From: Sphingomonas sp. LR60
Lineage (GTDB): Bacteria > Pseudomonadota > Alphaproteobacteria > Sphingomonadales > Sphingomonadaceae
DNA length: 64,000 nt
Direction of reading: 5' to 3'
Assembly: GCF_036855935.1 (NCBI RefSeq)
Contig: NZ_JASPFK010000001.1
Location: forward strand, 407,501-471,500
Shown here: in pieces, positions 37,833-47,824 of the stretch
Numbering within the stretch: position 1 is the first letter of the stretch
Layout of the letters: each line of letters opens with the position of its first letter
Made by a program: the position numbers and the translations under genes
The notes under the pieces: generated by a model
What the model was told of the DNA's origin: nothing
The model's input: only the letters and a program-made list of their open reading frames with translations
The model's database searches: none

Positions 37833-37887
37833 CGTGTGCGGCGGCAAAGGTGGCATTTCGCGGCGAAAGGCCCCACATCGGATCGGC

Positions 37888-38658
37888 ATGATGTATCCCC
37901 GTCGCACGCAATCAAAGATCATCCGCGTCATCGATCTCGAAACCACCGGCGCGGCGCCGCCAGCGCACGCGGTGTGCGAGGTCGGCTGGCAGGATGTCGC
38001 GCTGGGTGCGGACGGGCGCTGGGAGCTTTATGGCGAGGGCGGCAACATCCTCGTCAATCCGGGCCGTCCGATGCCCGCGATCACGCAGGCGATCCACCAT
38101 ATCCGGGATGAGGATGTCGCCGACGCGCCGTGGTGGCACGATGTCGCGCGACAGGTGCTCGATCCGTACCCGCGCCGCATCGCGCTGGCGGCGCATCGTG
38201 CGGCGTTCGAGGAGCAATTCTGTACGCCGGCGCTGACGCATGGCGCCGACTGGATCTGCACATGGAAATGCGCGCTGCGGCTGTGGCCGGACTCGCCGAG
38301 CTATTCCAATCAGGTGCTGCGGTACTGGCGCAAGCCGCATGGGCTTGAGCATGAGCGTGGGCTGCCCGCGCATCGCGCCTTCCCCGACGCCTATGTGACC
38401 GCGCATCATCTGCGCGACCAGTTGAACGAGGCATCGGCGGCGCAATTGATCCAATGGTCGAGCGAGCCGGGGCTGTTGCCGCGGGTTCGCTACGGTCCGG
38501 ATCGTGGCAAGGAGTGGCGCGAGATCGAGGAAGAAAGCCTCGTCAAGTTCCTGACCGACCGCGATCCCGATGTGCGCTTCACCGCCGAAACCGAAATGGC
38601 GCGCCGCCGTGGCGGCGGGCATGTCGGGCGGATGACCGCGCAGGAGCTGCTGCTTTGA
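37888..38658 (+). CDS. 3'-5' exonuclease, DnaQ-like (DEDD) superfamily
   Basis: 256 residues. The first motif is VIDLETTG; AAHRAAFEEQF supplies the second (ExoII-like) region, and HRAFPDAYVTAHHL the third with the His and Asp of a DEDDh enzyme. It would trim single-stranded DNA or RNA. The C-terminal 70 residues (FLTDRDPDVRFTAETEMARR) are an extension shared with alphaproteobacterial relatives. Two adjacent ATGs at 37888 and 37891 are equally likely; longer starts run into the terminator hairpin. Confidence 0.85.
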   Translation: MMYPRRTQSKIIRVIDLETTGAAPPAHAVCEVGWQDVALGADGRWELYGEGGNILVNPGRPMPAITQAIHHIRDEDVADAPWWHDVARQVLDPYPRRIALAAHRAAFEEQFCTPALTHGADWICTWKCALRLWPDSPSYSNQVLRYWRKPHGLEHERGLPAHRAFPDAYVTAHHLRDQLNEASAAQLIQWSSEPGLLPRVRYGPDRGKEWREIEEESLVKFLTDRDPDVRFTAETEMARRRGGGHVGRMTAQELLL

Positions 38659-38875
38659 TGAACCTGGAGCATTCCCGGACTAGGTTGGGCCGTCGTCATC
38701 GCCCTGCGGGGGACCGCTGAGCGGCGAAGCGCTGGCGTAATGCTGCGTTGCTCGTCGTTCATCACACCAAAATAATCTCCGTGCCGATGATCCAGCCTGA
38801 TCCGGTATTGCTCTAGGTCAGTAAGACTGCATCTTCGGCTGGCGCAGCGCGCCCGCAAGCGATAACGGAAGCGTA

Positions 38876-40384
38876 ATGGCCGACACGCCTGCCGCTGCTC
38901 CGATCAATCGCTCGCTCGCGCGCCGCATGACCGCGTTGATGGCGCTCGGCTTCATTGCGTTGCTGCTGGTCGGCTATGCGGCGGTGCGGGTCATGCAGCG
39001 GAACGAGCTGCACACCGCCATGGTCGAGCATACCTATCAGGTGCAACGCGCGGTGTTGAACGTCCGCCGCCTGGTCGAGGAAAGCGAAGCGGCGCGGCGC
39101 GGGCTGATGCTGATGCCCGAGCGCGGGACCACGCGCGCCAATTTCCTGCGGGCGCGCCAGCAGATGGCACCGGCGCTGGTGCGGATCGAGGAACTGACCC
39201 GCGACAATCCGGCGCAGCGTCGCTACCTGCAGGGATTGCGGTTGCAGCTGCGCAGCCTGCTTGCACGACAGGACCGGACGCTGGCGTTGCTGGCGCAGGG
39301 CGATCAACGCGGCGCGATCGTGGCCTACGCCGACGATGCCGAGGTGCGCGACATCGTGACGATCCGCAACGTGCTCGATCGCATGGCGCGGATCGAGCGG
39401 CGGTTGATGGCGAGTCGCGATGCCGAGCTGCGAGCCAGCCAAAGCGCCTTCTACACGCTGATCGCGCTGGGCGCGGTGGTGCTGTCGGTGGTGGCGGTGA
39501 TCTCCACGTTGACGATCCTGTCCTATACCCGCGACCTGGCGCGGTCGGACGAGGCGCTACGCGTCCTCAATGCCGGGTTGGAGGACATGGTCGCGACGCG
39601 CACCGAGGACCTGACCCGCGCCAACGAGGAAATCCAGCGCTTCGCCTATATCGTCAGCCATGATCTGCGCTCTCCCCTCGTCAACGTAATGGGCTTCACC
39701 GCCGAGCTGGAGACCGCCGCCTCGTCCTTGCGTGCGCTGGTCGAACGCGTCGAGGCGGACGCGCCGGCGGTGGCGAGCGAGGAGGCGCGGCTGGCGGCGA
39801 CCGAGGATCTGCCCGAGGCGATCGGCTTCATCCGGACGTCGACGCAGAAGATGGATCGGCTCATCAACGCGATTCTGCAATTGTCGCGGCAAGGGCGGCG
39901 CGCGCTGACGCCCGAGAAGATCGACGTCGCCGCGCTGATCCGCCAGATCGGCGATACGCTGTCGCACCGACTATCCGAGACTGACACGGAGCTGAGCGTC
40001 GACGGCGTGCTGCCCGAGGTGGTCAGCGATCGGCTGGCGCTCGACCAGATCTTCTCCAACCTGATCGAGAATGCGGTGAAGTATCTACGCTCCGGTGTGC
40101 CCGGCCGGATCACGGTCACCGGGCGGCGGGCGCGCGACCGGGTCTTTTACACGATCCGCGACAATGGCCGCGGGATCGATCCGCGCGACCATCAACGGGT
40201 GTTCGACCTGTTCCGCCGCTCGGGCGCGCAGGACCGGCCGGGCGAGGGGATCGGGCTCGCCACCGTTCGCGCTTTGGTCTTCCGATTGGGCGGGACCATC
40301 GACGTCGCGTCCGAACTCGGGCAGGGGGCGGCCTTCACCGTGTCGCTGCCGCTCGTCATCGCCAAACAGGAACTCAACCCATGA
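38876..40384 (+). CDS. Membrane histidine kinase with CHASE3 sensor domain
   Basis: 502 residues. Two membrane helices (residues about 18-40 and 187-210) frame a helical CHASE3-type periplasmic region (RRLVEESEAARRGLMLMPERGTTRANF). Then comes a coiled coil, HisKA with the phospho-His in AYIVSHDLRSPL (about residue 262) and an ATPase (NLIENAVKYL, DNGRGI, GEGIGLATV). The stop overlaps the next start (ATGA). With the Rcp1-like regulator and the receiver-kinase downstream it forms one phosphorelay operon. The signal is unknown. Confidence 0.93.
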   Translation: MADTPAAAPINRSLARRMTALMALGFIALLLVGYAAVRVMQRNELHTAMVEHTYQVQRAVLNVRRLVEESEAARRGLMLMPERGTTRANFLRARQQMAPALVRIEELTRDNPAQRRYLQGLRLQLRSLLARQDRTLALLAQGDQRGAIVAYADDAEVRDIVTIRNVLDRMARIERRLMASRDAELRASQSAFYTLIALGAVVLSVVAVISTLTILSYTRDLARSDEALRVLNAGLEDMVATRTEDLTRANEEIQRFAYIVSHDLRSPLVNVMGFTAELETAASSLRALVERVEADAPAVASEEARLAATEDLPEAIGFIRTSTQKMDRLINAILQLSRQGRRALTPEKIDVAALIRQIGDTLSHRLSETDTELSVDGVLPEVVSDRLALDQIFSNLIENAVKYLRSGVPGRITVTGRRARDRVFYTIRDNGRGIDPRDHQRVFDLFRRSGAQDRPGEGIGLATVRALVFRLGGTIDVASELGQGAAFTVSLPLVIAKQELNP

Positions 40385-40830
40385 ACGCGCCGCAATCCGT
40401 CAACATCGTGATGATCGAGGATGACGAAGGTCATGCGCGGCTGATCGAGAAGAACATCCGCCGCGCCGGGATCATGAACCCGATCCGCCACTTCACGGAT
40501 GGCACCAGCGCGCTCGATTACATCTTCAACGACACCACCGGCCCGCAGCTTAATGGCCCGGCGCTGGTGCTGCTCGACCTCAACCTGCCGGACATGAGCG
40601 GGACCGATATCCTCGCCAAGATCAAGACCAGCGACGGGCCGGTGAAGCGCACCCCCGTGGTCGTGCTGACCACCACCGACGACAGCCGCGAGATCCAGCG
40701 CTGCTACGATCTGGGCGCGAACGTCTATATCACCAAGCCGGTGAATTATGAGAGTTTCGCGCAGGCGATCCGCCAGTTGGGGCTGTTCCTGTCGGTGATC
40801 CAGGTTCCCGATCTGGACGATGCACACTGA
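40381..40830 (+). CDS. Rcp1-type single-domain response regulator
   Basis: 149 residues, one receiver: acidic pocket IEDDEGH, phospho-Asp in LLDLNLPDMSG, Thr in VLTTTDD and Lys in YITKPVNYESF. The longer loop after the Asp (AKIKTSDGPVKRTPV) is typical of Rcp1-like regulators that dimerise and pair with membrane or phytochrome kinases. It starts within the stop of the upstream kinase gene and its stop overlaps the next start by one nt (TGATG), a tight three-gene unit. Confidence 0.94.
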   Translation: MNAPQSVNIVMIEDDEGHARLIEKNIRRAGIMNPIRHFTDGTSALDYIFNDTTGPQLNGPALVLLDLNLPDMSGTDILAKIKTSDGPVKRTPVVVLTTTDDSREIQRCYDLGANVYITKPVNYESFAQAIRQLGLFLSVIQVPDLDDAH

Positions 40831-41861
40831 TGATCGATACGCCCCGCATCCTCTATATCGACGATGACGCGGGTATTCGGCGGCTGGTGACGCGCGCGCT
40901 GGAGCGGCGCGGGTATACGGTGACGGTCGCCGACGGCGGCGAGGCGGGGGTGGCGCTGGCCGCAGCCGAGCCGTTCGATGTCGTCGCGGTCGATCATTAT
41001 ATGCCGGGGATCGACGGGCTGGAGACGATGGCGCGGCTGTCGATGCTGACCGATGCGCCGCCGATGGTCTATGTCAGCGGTTCGGAGGAGACGCAGGTCG
41101 CGCTGGCGGCGCTGCGCGGCGGGGCGGCGGATTACATCGTCAAGACGCCGGGCGACGACTTCTTCGACCTGCTCGACGCGACCTTCCGGCAGGTGATCGA
41201 GCGCGCGCAACTGAGCCGTGCCAAGGCACGTGCCGAGGACGATCTGCGCGCGAGCAACGCGCGGTTGGAGGCGTTGCTCGCCGAGGTGAACCACCGGGTC
41301 GCCAATTCGCTGCAACTCGTGTCGGCGATGGTGCGGATGCAATCGAGCGCGCTGACCGACGAGGCGGCGCGTGCCGCGTTGGAGGATACGCAGCGCCGGA
41401 TCAGTGCGATCGCGCAGGTCCATCGGCGGCTCTATACCGGCGACGATGTCGAGAGCGTCGACATGCTCGATTATCTGACGCAGTTGATCGACGAATTGAC
41501 CCAGACGTGGTCGACCGACGATTGTCCGCGCGCTTTGGTGCTCCACGCCGAGCCGCTTCGGTTGCCGACCGATCGCGCGGTGTCGCTGGGGGTGATCGTC
41601 ACCGAGCTGGTGAGCAACGCGTGCAAATATGCCTATCCGGGCGGGGCGGGCGAAGTGCGCGTGCGGCTGTCGCGCGACGGGGACGAGCGGTTCCGGCTGA
41701 CGGTCGAGGATGACGGGATCGGGCTGGGGGATGAACCCCCCAAGGGGACCGGCGTCGGCACGCGGTTGATCCGAGCGATGGCGCAGAGCCTCGATTCGAT
41801 CGTGGAATATGATCGGACGCATACGGGGACGCGGGCGATCGTTGCGGCGGCGGTGGGGTAG
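40830..41861 (+). CDS. Receiver domain fused to an HWE/HisKA_2-type histidine kinase
   Basis: 343 residues. The N-terminal receiver (YIDDDAGIRRLV, Asp in VVAVDHYMPG, Lys in YIVKTPGDD) precedes a HisKA_2 kinase: phospho-His in LLAEVNHRVANSLQLVSAMVR (about residue 155) and an ATPase with NACKYA and DDGIGL. Receiver-before-kinase is the order of LovR/PhyR-pathway-type and sphingomonad general-stress kinases, so it may be an intermediate in a relay. No DNA-binding output is encoded in the operon. Confidence 0.92.
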   Translation: MIDTPRILYIDDDAGIRRLVTRALERRGYTVTVADGGEAGVALAAAEPFDVVAVDHYMPGIDGLETMARLSMLTDAPPMVYVSGSEETQVALAALRGGAADYIVKTPGDDFFDLLDATFRQVIERAQLSRAKARAEDDLRASNARLEALLAEVNHRVANSLQLVSAMVRMQSSALTDEAARAALEDTQRRISAIAQVHRRLYTGDDVESVDMLDYLTQLIDELTQTWSTDDCPRALVLHAEPLRLPTDRAVSLGVIVTELVSNACKYAYPGGAGEVRVRLSRDGDERFRLTVEDDGIGLGDEPPKGTGVGTRLIRAMAQSLDSIVEYDRTHTGTRAIVAAAVG

Positions 41862-41955
41862 GGGTTGCCCCTGTCGAGCTGGAGCCTCACTGGCTACGGC
41901 TTGAACTGACAGACGGGTTAAGGACCTGATTTAACCGGTTTGAACCGGCTGTATT

Positions 41956-42061
41956 CGTGTCCCGGCGGAGGCCGGGGCCCAGTTGGGAAGGCTGGGGAAA
42001 CGAAGCGCAACGCCGATCATCGGCGTCCCCCAACTGGGCCCCGGCCTTCGCCGGGGAGACG
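41956..42061. repeat. Interspersed palindromic repeat, family C
   Basis: Arms at 41957-41993 and 42024-42061 are reverse complements with few mismatches; each contains GGCCGGGGCCCAGTTGGG or its complement. A small extra palindrome CGCCGATCATCGGCG is at the centre (42011-42025). It sits between convergent kinase and metH genes. Confidence 0.88.
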
Positions 42062-42092
42062 TCAAGCCTGATGGAACACCGCGGAAGCGCGA

Positions 42093-44777
42093 TCAGTCCA
42101 GATTGGGGCGCAACAATCGCGTCGCGCGGTCCATGTCGACGCCCAGCCGCTGTGCGTAATCCGCCAGTTGATCCTCGCCGATCCGCGCGACGCCGAAATA
42201 TTCCGCCTGCGCATGGCCGAAGTAGAAGCCGCTGACTGCCGCGGTCGGCAGCATCGCGAAGCTCTCGGTCAGTTCCAGCCCGACGTTCTTCTCCGCATCG
42301 AGCATCTCGAACAGCCGCACCTTGAGCGAATGTTCGGGGCAGGCCGGATAGCCCGGCGCGGGGCGAATGCCGCGATATTGCTCGCGGACCAGCGCGTCGT
42401 TGGTCAGTTGCTCGTCGGGCGCATAGCCCCAGAGCGTCTGTCGGACATGCTGGTGCAGCGCCTCGGCAAACGCCTCGGCGAAGCGATCGGCGAGCGCCTT
42501 CAGCAGGATGTCGTTATAGTCGTCGTTGTCGGCCTTGTAGCGCGCGAGGTGTGCGTCGATGCCGTGGATGCCGACGGCGAAGCCGCCCATCCAGTCGCCC
42601 GCCGGGTCGATGAAGTCGGCGAGGCACATGTTCGCGCGGCCTTCACGCTTGGCGATCTGCTGGCGCAGGAACGGCAGCCGCGTCGAATGTTCGTTGCTGC
42701 GGTCGAGGTCGGGGAGGTTGAAGCCCTCCGGCACGCTGCCGCCATCGGGGCTGCGCGTATCGACGGTGTGGCGGTCGTGGACCCACACGTCGTCGTCGTG
42801 GCGGTGGCATGGCCACAGCCCGGCGACGCCGCGCGCGGTCAGCCACTTCTCCGCGACGATCCGGTCGAGCATCGCCTGCGCGTCGGCATAGAGCGACGAC
42901 GCGCTCTCGCCGACCACGTCATCGGTGAGGATCGCGGGGTAATTGCCCGCCAGTTCCCAGGCGCGGAAGAACGGCGTCCAGTCGATGAACTCGCGCAGAT
43001 GCGCCAGATCCCAATCATCGAACACGTGCACGCCCGGCTGCGAGGGAGCGGGGGCTTTGAGCGCCATGTCGGCGGCAAAGCCGCGCTTGCGCGCCTCGTC
43101 GAGCGGCAGCAGCTTGTTCTGGCCCTTGCCCTCGCGTGCGTCGCGAACCGCCTGATAATCCTTGGCGACTCCGGCGACATAATCGTCGCGGATCGTGTCG
43201 GAGACGAGCGTCGTCGCGACGCCGACCGCGCGGCTGGCGTCGAGGACGTGGACGACCGGGCCGGTATAGGCGGGCGCGATCCGCAGGGCGGTATGGACCT
43301 TGGAGGTGGTCGCGCCGCCGATCAGCAGCGGCATCTGCATCTGCGCGCGCTGCATCTCCTCGGCGACCGTCACCATCTCGTCGAGCGAGGGGGTGATGAG
43401 GCCCGACAGGCCGATCATGTCGGCGTCATTCTCGTTCGCGGCGTCGAGGATCTTCGACCACGGCACCATCACGCCGAGGTCGATCACCTCGAAGCCGTTG
43501 CACTGGAGCACGACGCCGACGATGTTCTTGCCGATATCGTGGACGTCGCCCTTGACGGTCGCCATCACGACCTTGCCCTTGCCCTTCGCGCCCGGCTCCT
43601 TGGCCGCCTCGATGAACGGCATCAGGTGCGCGACCGCCTTCTTCATGACGCGCGCCGACTTCACCACCTGCGGCAGGAACATCTTGCCCGATCCGAACAG
43701 GTCTCCGACGACGTTCATGCCGTCCATCAGCGGGCCTTCGATCACCTCGATCGGACGCGCGAACATCTGGCGGCATTCCTCGGTATCCTCGACGACATGC
43801 GCGTCGATGCCCTTGACCAGCGCATATTCGAGGCGCTTGCGCACCTCGAGCGAGCGCCATTCGGCCGCCTGCTTCTCGGCCGCGGCATCGGTGCCGCGGA
43901 ACTTCTCGGCCAGCGCGACCAGGCGGTCGCCGGCCTCGGGATCGCGGTTGAGGATGACGTCCTCGCACGCCTGGCGCAGGTCGGGAGCGATCGCGTCATA
44001 GACGTCGAGCTGACCGGCGTTGACGATCGCCATGTCCATGCCGGCGGGGATGGCGTAATAGAGGAACACCGAATGCATCGCGCGCCGCACCGGCTCGTTG
44101 CCGCGGAAGCTGAACGACAGGTTCGACAGGCCGCCCGAGATATGGACGTGCGGGCAGTGCGCCTTGATCTCGCGACACGCCTCGATGAAGTCGACGCCGT
44201 AGTTGTTGTGCTCCTCGATGCCCGTCGCGACCGCGAAGACATTGGGATCGAAGATGATATCTTCCGGCGGGAACCCGATCCCGAGCAGCAATTTGTAGGC
44301 GCGTTCGCAGATCTCGACCTTGCGCGCCTGCGTGTCGGCCTGACCGGTCTCGTCGAACGCCATCACGACGACGGCGGCGCCGTAGTTCATGCACTTGCGC
44401 GCATGTGCGAGGAATTGCTCCTCGCCTTCCTTCATGCTGATCGAATTGACGATCGGCTTGCCGCTGACGCACTTCAGCCCGGCCTCGATCACGTCCCATT
44501 TCGAGGAGTCGATCATGACCGGCACGCGCGCGATATCGGGCTCGGCGGCGATCAGCTTCAGGAAGGTCGTCATGGCGTGGTGCGCGTCGAGCAGCCCCTC
44601 GTCCATGTTGACGTCGACCACCTGCGCGCCATTCTCCACCTGCTGGCGCGCGACCTCGACCGCGCGGGTATAGTCGCCGGCGAGGATCATCTTCTTGAAC
44701 GCCGCCGAGCCGGTGACGTTCGTGCGCTCGCCGATGTTGACGAATTGGGTGGAGGAGGTGGTCATTTCGTTCTTCAT
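42093..44777 (-). CDS. metH: Cobalamin-dependent methionine synthase, folate/B12/reactivation half
   Basis: 894 residues, the C-terminal three modules of MetH. In order: pterin-binding domain ([16 protein letters not shown] to about residue 290), B12 cap and binding domains ([16 protein letters not shown] holds the DxHxxG cobalamin His), and the AdoMet reactivation domain ([29 protein letters not shown]). It takes methyl from 5-methyl-THF to cobalamin and then to homocysteine held by the partner gene product. The start is either 44777 (GAGAGGG upstream, inside the repeat) or an ATG 12 nt later. A family A repeat of 112 bp separates it from the homocysteine half. Confidence 0.95.
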   Translation of the reverse strand: MKNEMTTSSTQFVNIGERTNVTGSAAFKKMILAGDYTRAVEVARQQVENGAQVVDVNMDEGLLDAHHAMTTFLKLIAAEPDIARVPVMIDSSKWDVIEAGLKCVSGKPIVNSISMKEGEEQFLAHARKCMNYGAAVVVMAFDETGQADTQARKVEICERAYKLLLGIGFPPEDIIFDPNVFAVATGIEEHNNYGVDFIEACREIKAHCPHVHISGGLSNLSFSFRGNEPVRRAMHSVFLYYAIPAGMDMAIVNAGQLDVYDAIAPDLRQACEDVILNRDPEAGDRLVALAEKFRGTDAAAEKQAAEWRSLEVRKRLEYALVKGIDAHVVEDTEECRQMFARPIEVIEGPLMDGMNVVGDLFGSGKMFLPQVVKSARVMKKAVAHLMPFIEAAKEPGAKGKGKVVMATVKGDVHDIGKNIVGVVLQCNGFEVIDLGVMVPWSKILDAANENDADMIGLSGLITPSLDEMVTVAEEMQRAQMQMPLLIGGATTSKVHTALRIAPAYTGPVVHVLDASRAVGVATTLVSDTIRDDYVAGVAKDYQAVRDAREGKGQNKLLPLDEARKRGFAADMALKAPAPSQPGVHVFDDWDLAHLREFIDWTPFFRAWELAGNYPAILTDDVVGESASSLYADAQAMLDRIVAEKWLTARGVAGLWPCHRHDDDVWVHDRHTVDTRSPDGGSVPEGFNLPDLDRSNEHSTRLPFLRQQIAKREGRANMCLADFIDPAGDWMGGFAVGIHGIDAHLARYKADNDDYNDILLKALADRFAEAFAEALHQHVRQTLWGYAPDEQLTNDALVREQYRGIRPAPGYPACPEHSLKVRLFEMLDAEKNVGLELTESFAMLPTAAVSGFYFGHAQAEYFGVARIGEDQLADYAQRLGVDMDRATRLLRPNLD

Positions 44778-44779
44778 TC

Positions 44780-44891
44780 TAAAGCCCTCTCCCCTCCGGG
44801 GAGAGGGTGGGGTGAGGGGTTGGTGTCTCACCGAGCGAAGCGCCTGTGGCGGCCCCTCACCCAACCCTCTCCCCGGAGGGGAGAGGGCTTA
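44780..44891. repeat. Interspersed palindromic repeat, family A (copy 2), between the two metH genes
   Basis: Arms near 44783-44819 and 44852-44890 are near-perfect reverse complements and each contains the smaller palindrome CTCTCCCCTCCGGGGAGAG. The plan is the same as at 11552-11656. The inner end reaches the ribosome-site region of the downstream metH gene. Confidence 0.88.
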
Positions 44892-44897
44892 GTGGCG

Positions 44898-45944
44898 CTA
44901 TGCCGCCATCGTGAACGGCTCTAGCCCGGCGAGCCGGGTGCGCACTGCCGGAACTGCGACTTGCCGCGGGGCGACGCCGCGGACGTGATCCGCGATCGCC
45001 TTGATGTGCGCAGGTGTCGAACCGCAGCAGCCGCCGAGCACGTTGACCTGCCCCGCGAACGCCCATTCGCCGACCAGCCCGGCGGTCGTCTCCGGCGCTT
45101 CGTCATAGGCCCCCAATTCGTTGGGCAGCCCGGCGTTGGGATAGACCATGATGAGCGTATCGCAGAGTTCGCTCAGCACCTTGACGTGCGGGCGCAACTG
45201 CTCCGCACCGAACGAGCAGTTCAGCCCGATCGTCAGCGGCCGCGCATGGCGCACCGCGTGCCAGAATGCCTCGACGGTGTGCCCCGACAGGTTGCGCCCC
45301 GACAGATCGGTGAGGGTCATCGACAGCATGATCGGCAGGTCGCGGCCGAGCGCCTCGCCGGCCTCGATCGCGGCCATGATCCCGGCCTTGGCGTTCAGCG
45401 TGTCGAACACCGTCTCGATCAGGACGAAGTCCGCGCCGCCCTCCACCAAGGCGTCGATCTGCTCGCGGTACACATCCTTCAGGTAATCGAAGTCGATCTC
45501 GCGATAGCCGGGGTCGTTGACGTCCGGCGACAGCGACAGCGTCTTGTTGGTCGGTCCGATCGCGCCCGCGACAAAGCGCGGGCGGCCGTCCTTGGCCTGA
45601 TATTCGTCGGCGATGCGGCGGGCGAGCTTGGCGCTCTCGACGTTGATCTCGCGCACCAAGCCCTCGGCGCCGTAGTCGGCCTGGCTGATGCGGTTCGCCG
45701 AAAAGGTGTTGGTCTCGGCGATGTCGGCCCCGGCCTCGAAATAGGCACGGTGGATCGATTCCGGCACCTCGGGCTTGGTGAGCGCGAGGATGTCGTTATT
45801 GCCCTTCTGGTCATGCCCGAGCGTCAGATGGCCGGCGTAATCGGCCTCCGACAGCTTCCAGTTCTGGATCTCGGTGCCAAATGCGCCGTCGGTGATGAGG
45901 ATGCGCTTGGCCGCCTCGGCGTTGAAGGTGTCGCGTATGGTCAT
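44898..45944 (-). CDS. metH: Methionine synthase, homocysteine-binding half
   Basis: 348 residues, equal to the first module of MetH. The N-terminus RILITDGAFGTEIQNWKL opens the TIM barrel; zinc ligands are the Cys of GLNCSFGAEQLRPH and the Cys pair in LGGCCGSTP. It activates homocysteine for methyl transfer from the cobalamin half encoded next. The ATG overlaps the metF stop (ATGA). The separate gene is a recurrent arrangement in alphaproteobacteria, so it is not a recent break. Cytoplasmic. Confidence 0.95.
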   Translation of the reverse strand: MTIRDTFNAEAAKRILITDGAFGTEIQNWKLSEADYAGHLTLGHDQKGNNDILALTKPEVPESIHRAYFEAGADIAETNTFSANRISQADYGAEGLVREINVESAKLARRIADEYQAKDGRPRFVAGAIGPTNKTLSLSPDVNDPGYREIDFDYLKDVYREQIDALVEGGADFVLIETVFDTLNAKAGIMAAIEAGEALGRDLPIMLSMTLTDLSGRNLSGHTVEAFWHAVRHARPLTIGLNCSFGAEQLRPHVKVLSELCDTLIMVYPNAGLPNELGAYDEAPETTAGLVGEWAFAGQVNVLGGCCGSTPAHIKAIADHVRGVAPRQVAVPAVRTRLAGLEPFTMAA

Positions 45945-46882
45945 GCCGCCGCCTTTTGCTGTGCCGGGTGGCTGCGAACGCCCAGCAGGTGACAGATGGC
46001 GAAGCTCAGCTCCGCCTTGTTCATCGTGTAGAAGTGGAGTTGCTTCACCCCGCCGGCATAGAGCTTGCGGCACAATTCAGCGGCCACCGTGGCGGCGACC
46101 AATTGGCGCGCGGCGGGGTGATCGTCGAGCCCCTCGAACAGCCGCACCAGCCAGCCCGGCACGTCGGTGTTGCACATCGTCGCCATGCGGGCGACGCCGG
46201 CGAAGCTGCCGATCGGCATGATCCCGGGAACGATCTCCGCCCCGATGCCTGCGGCAGCGGCGGCGTCGCGGTAGCGGAAGAAGGTTTCGGGCTCGAAAAA
46301 GAATTGCGTGATCGCGCGATTGGCGCCCGCGTCGAGCTTGCGCTTGAGATTGTCGAGATCGGCGGCGAGGTCGGCCGAATTCGGGTGCATTTCCGGATAG
46401 GCGGCGACCGAAATCTCGAACGGGTGCAGCCGGCGCAGTCCCTCGACCAAAGCGGCGGCATTCTCATAGCCGCCGGGATGCGGGGCGTAATCGGCGGCCC
46501 CGGCGGGCGGATCGCCACGCAGGGCCACGATGTGGCGCACGCCCGCCGCCCAATATTCCTGCGCGACCGCATCGATTTCCTCGCGCGTCGCCTCGACGCA
46601 GGTGAGGTGCGCAGCGGCGGGCACCTTGGTCTCGCGCGCGATCCGCGCGACGGTGGCGTGGGTACGATCACGCGTCGAGCCGCCCGCGCCGTAGGTCACC
46701 GACAGGAAGCGCGGGTTCAGCGGGCAGAGCGTTTCGATCGACTGCCAAAGGTTTTCCTCGGCCTTGTCGGTCTTCGGCGGCGAGAATTCGAAGCTGACTT
46801 CCACGTCGCCGCCGACGTCGGCGTAGAGCGGCGCCTCCAGCGCGCGCCGTGCCTCTTCGAGCTGATTGACCGAGAACGTCAT
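45941..46882 (-). CDS. metF: Methylenetetrahydrofolate reductase
   Basis: 313 residues; reduces 5,10-methylene-THF to 5-methyl-THF with NADH and FAD. Family motifs: SFEFSPPKTDKAEE, LSVTYGAGGSTRDRT, HLTCVEATREE, LRGDPPAG and GANRAITQFFFE. The start chosen is the ATG overlapping the ArsR-methyltransferase stop by 4 nt. Its product feeds the split MetH encoded downstream, so the operon supplies the whole methyl-folate route to methionine. Confidence 0.96.
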   Translation of the reverse strand: MTFSVNQLEEARRALEAPLYADVGGDVEVSFEFSPPKTDKAEENLWQSIETLCPLNPRFLSVTYGAGGSTRDRTHATVARIARETKVPAAAHLTCVEATREEIDAVAQEYWAAGVRHIVALRGDPPAGAADYAPHPGGYENAAALVEGLRRLHPFEISVAAYPEMHPNSADLAADLDNLKRKLDAGANRAITQFFFEPETFFRYRDAAAAAGIGAEIVPGIMPIGSFAGVARMATMCNTDVPGWLVRLFEGLDDHPAARQLVAATVAAELCRKLYAGGVKQLHFYTMNKAELSFAICHLLGVRSHPAQQKAAA

Positions 46883-47817
46883 GCCGCCTTTACCTCCCGC
46901 ACCTGTACGCCTTGCTTGCGTCCGAGCCACAATTTCACCGTCAGTTCGCCGCCTTCGAGCGTTTCGGCGCGTTCCAGCACCAGACCCGCCTTCTCGAACC
47001 AGCCCGCGATCTGCGCATCCGCAAAGCCGAGCCGCGTGTGCGCGTCGCGTGCGCGCAATTCTTCACGATCGTGGCTGGCGAAATCCGCGATCAGCAGCCG
47101 CCCGCGCGCATCGAGCACCCGCGCCGCCTCGGCGATCGCCGCACCCGGCTGCTGCGCGAAGTGGAGCACATGGTGCAGGATCGCGACATCGGCGCCGCCG
47201 TCCGTCACCGGCAGCGCGTAAAGGTCGGCCTGGCGCAGCTCGGCCTGTTCGCCGACCCGCGCGCGCGCCAACCGCAGCATTTCGCTGCTCTTGTCGATGC
47301 CGAGCACATGCGTCGCGGCGGGCGCGAACAGTTCGATCATCCGCCCGGTGCCGGTGCCGATGTCGATCAACCGCCCGAGCGGCGCGGGGCCGAGCAGCAC
47401 GCGCATCGCAGCCTCGACCTGATCCTCCGCGATGTGCAGCGAGCGGATCGCGTCCCATTCGCCGGCATGCGCCTCGAACCACGCCGCCGCCGCCGCGGCA
47501 CGATCGGCACGCACCGCCGAGAGGCGTGCAATATCGGCCTCCACATCCCCGGCGACGCCATAAGCGTCGAGTGCCGCCAGCACCGGCGTGACGCGCGAAC
47601 GCTCGCCGAGTGCGACGAACACCCAGCTGCCTTCCTTGCGGCGCTCAGCCAGCCCGGCGTCGCACAGGATCTTGACGTGACGCGACACGCGTGGCTGGCT
47701 TTGCCCCAGCACCTGCGCGAGTTCGCCGACCGACAATTCCATCGTGCCGAGCAGCGCGACGATCCGCAGCCGGGACTCGTCGGCAAGCGCACGGAAGATA
47801 TCGAGGGCCAGTTTCAT
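46879..47817 (-). CDS. ArsR-family regulator fused to a SAM-dependent methyltransferase
   Basis: 312 residues. Residues 1-85 are an ArsR winged helix (FRALADESRLRIVALL, LGQSQPRVSRHVKIL); residues about 135-260 are a class I methyltransferase (LIDIGTGTGRMIELF, SAM site; LHHVLHFAQQP). No metal-binding Cys pair is seen in the DNA-binding helix. The gene leads the metF/metH operon and its start is 8 bp from a perfect 22-bp palindrome, so it is probably the methionine-cycle repressor, comparable to SahR-type ArsR proteins, sensing SAM or SAH with its second domain. That sensing role is inference. Confidence 0.88.
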   Translation of the reverse strand: MKLALDIFRALADESRLRIVALLGTMELSVGELAQVLGQSQPRVSRHVKILCDAGLAERRKEGSWVFVALGERSRVTPVLAALDAYGVAGDVEADIARLSAVRADRAAAAAAWFEAHAGEWDAIRSLHIAEDQVEAAMRVLLGPAPLGRLIDIGTGTGRMIELFAPAATHVLGIDKSSEMLRLARARVGEQAELRQADLYALPVTDGGADVAILHHVLHFAQQPGAAIAEAARVLDARGRLLIADFASHDREELRARDAHTRLGFADAQIAGWFEKAGLVLERAETLEGGELTVKLWLGRKQGVQVREVKAA

Positions 47818-47824
47818 GCGACCA

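Noticed and set aside
42168..44924. A 918-codon open frame on the plus strand, opposite metH
   Set aside because: The minus strand here encodes a clear methionine synthase. The plus frame is Arg-, His- and Asp-rich with no domain, the usual by-product of high GC at third positions.
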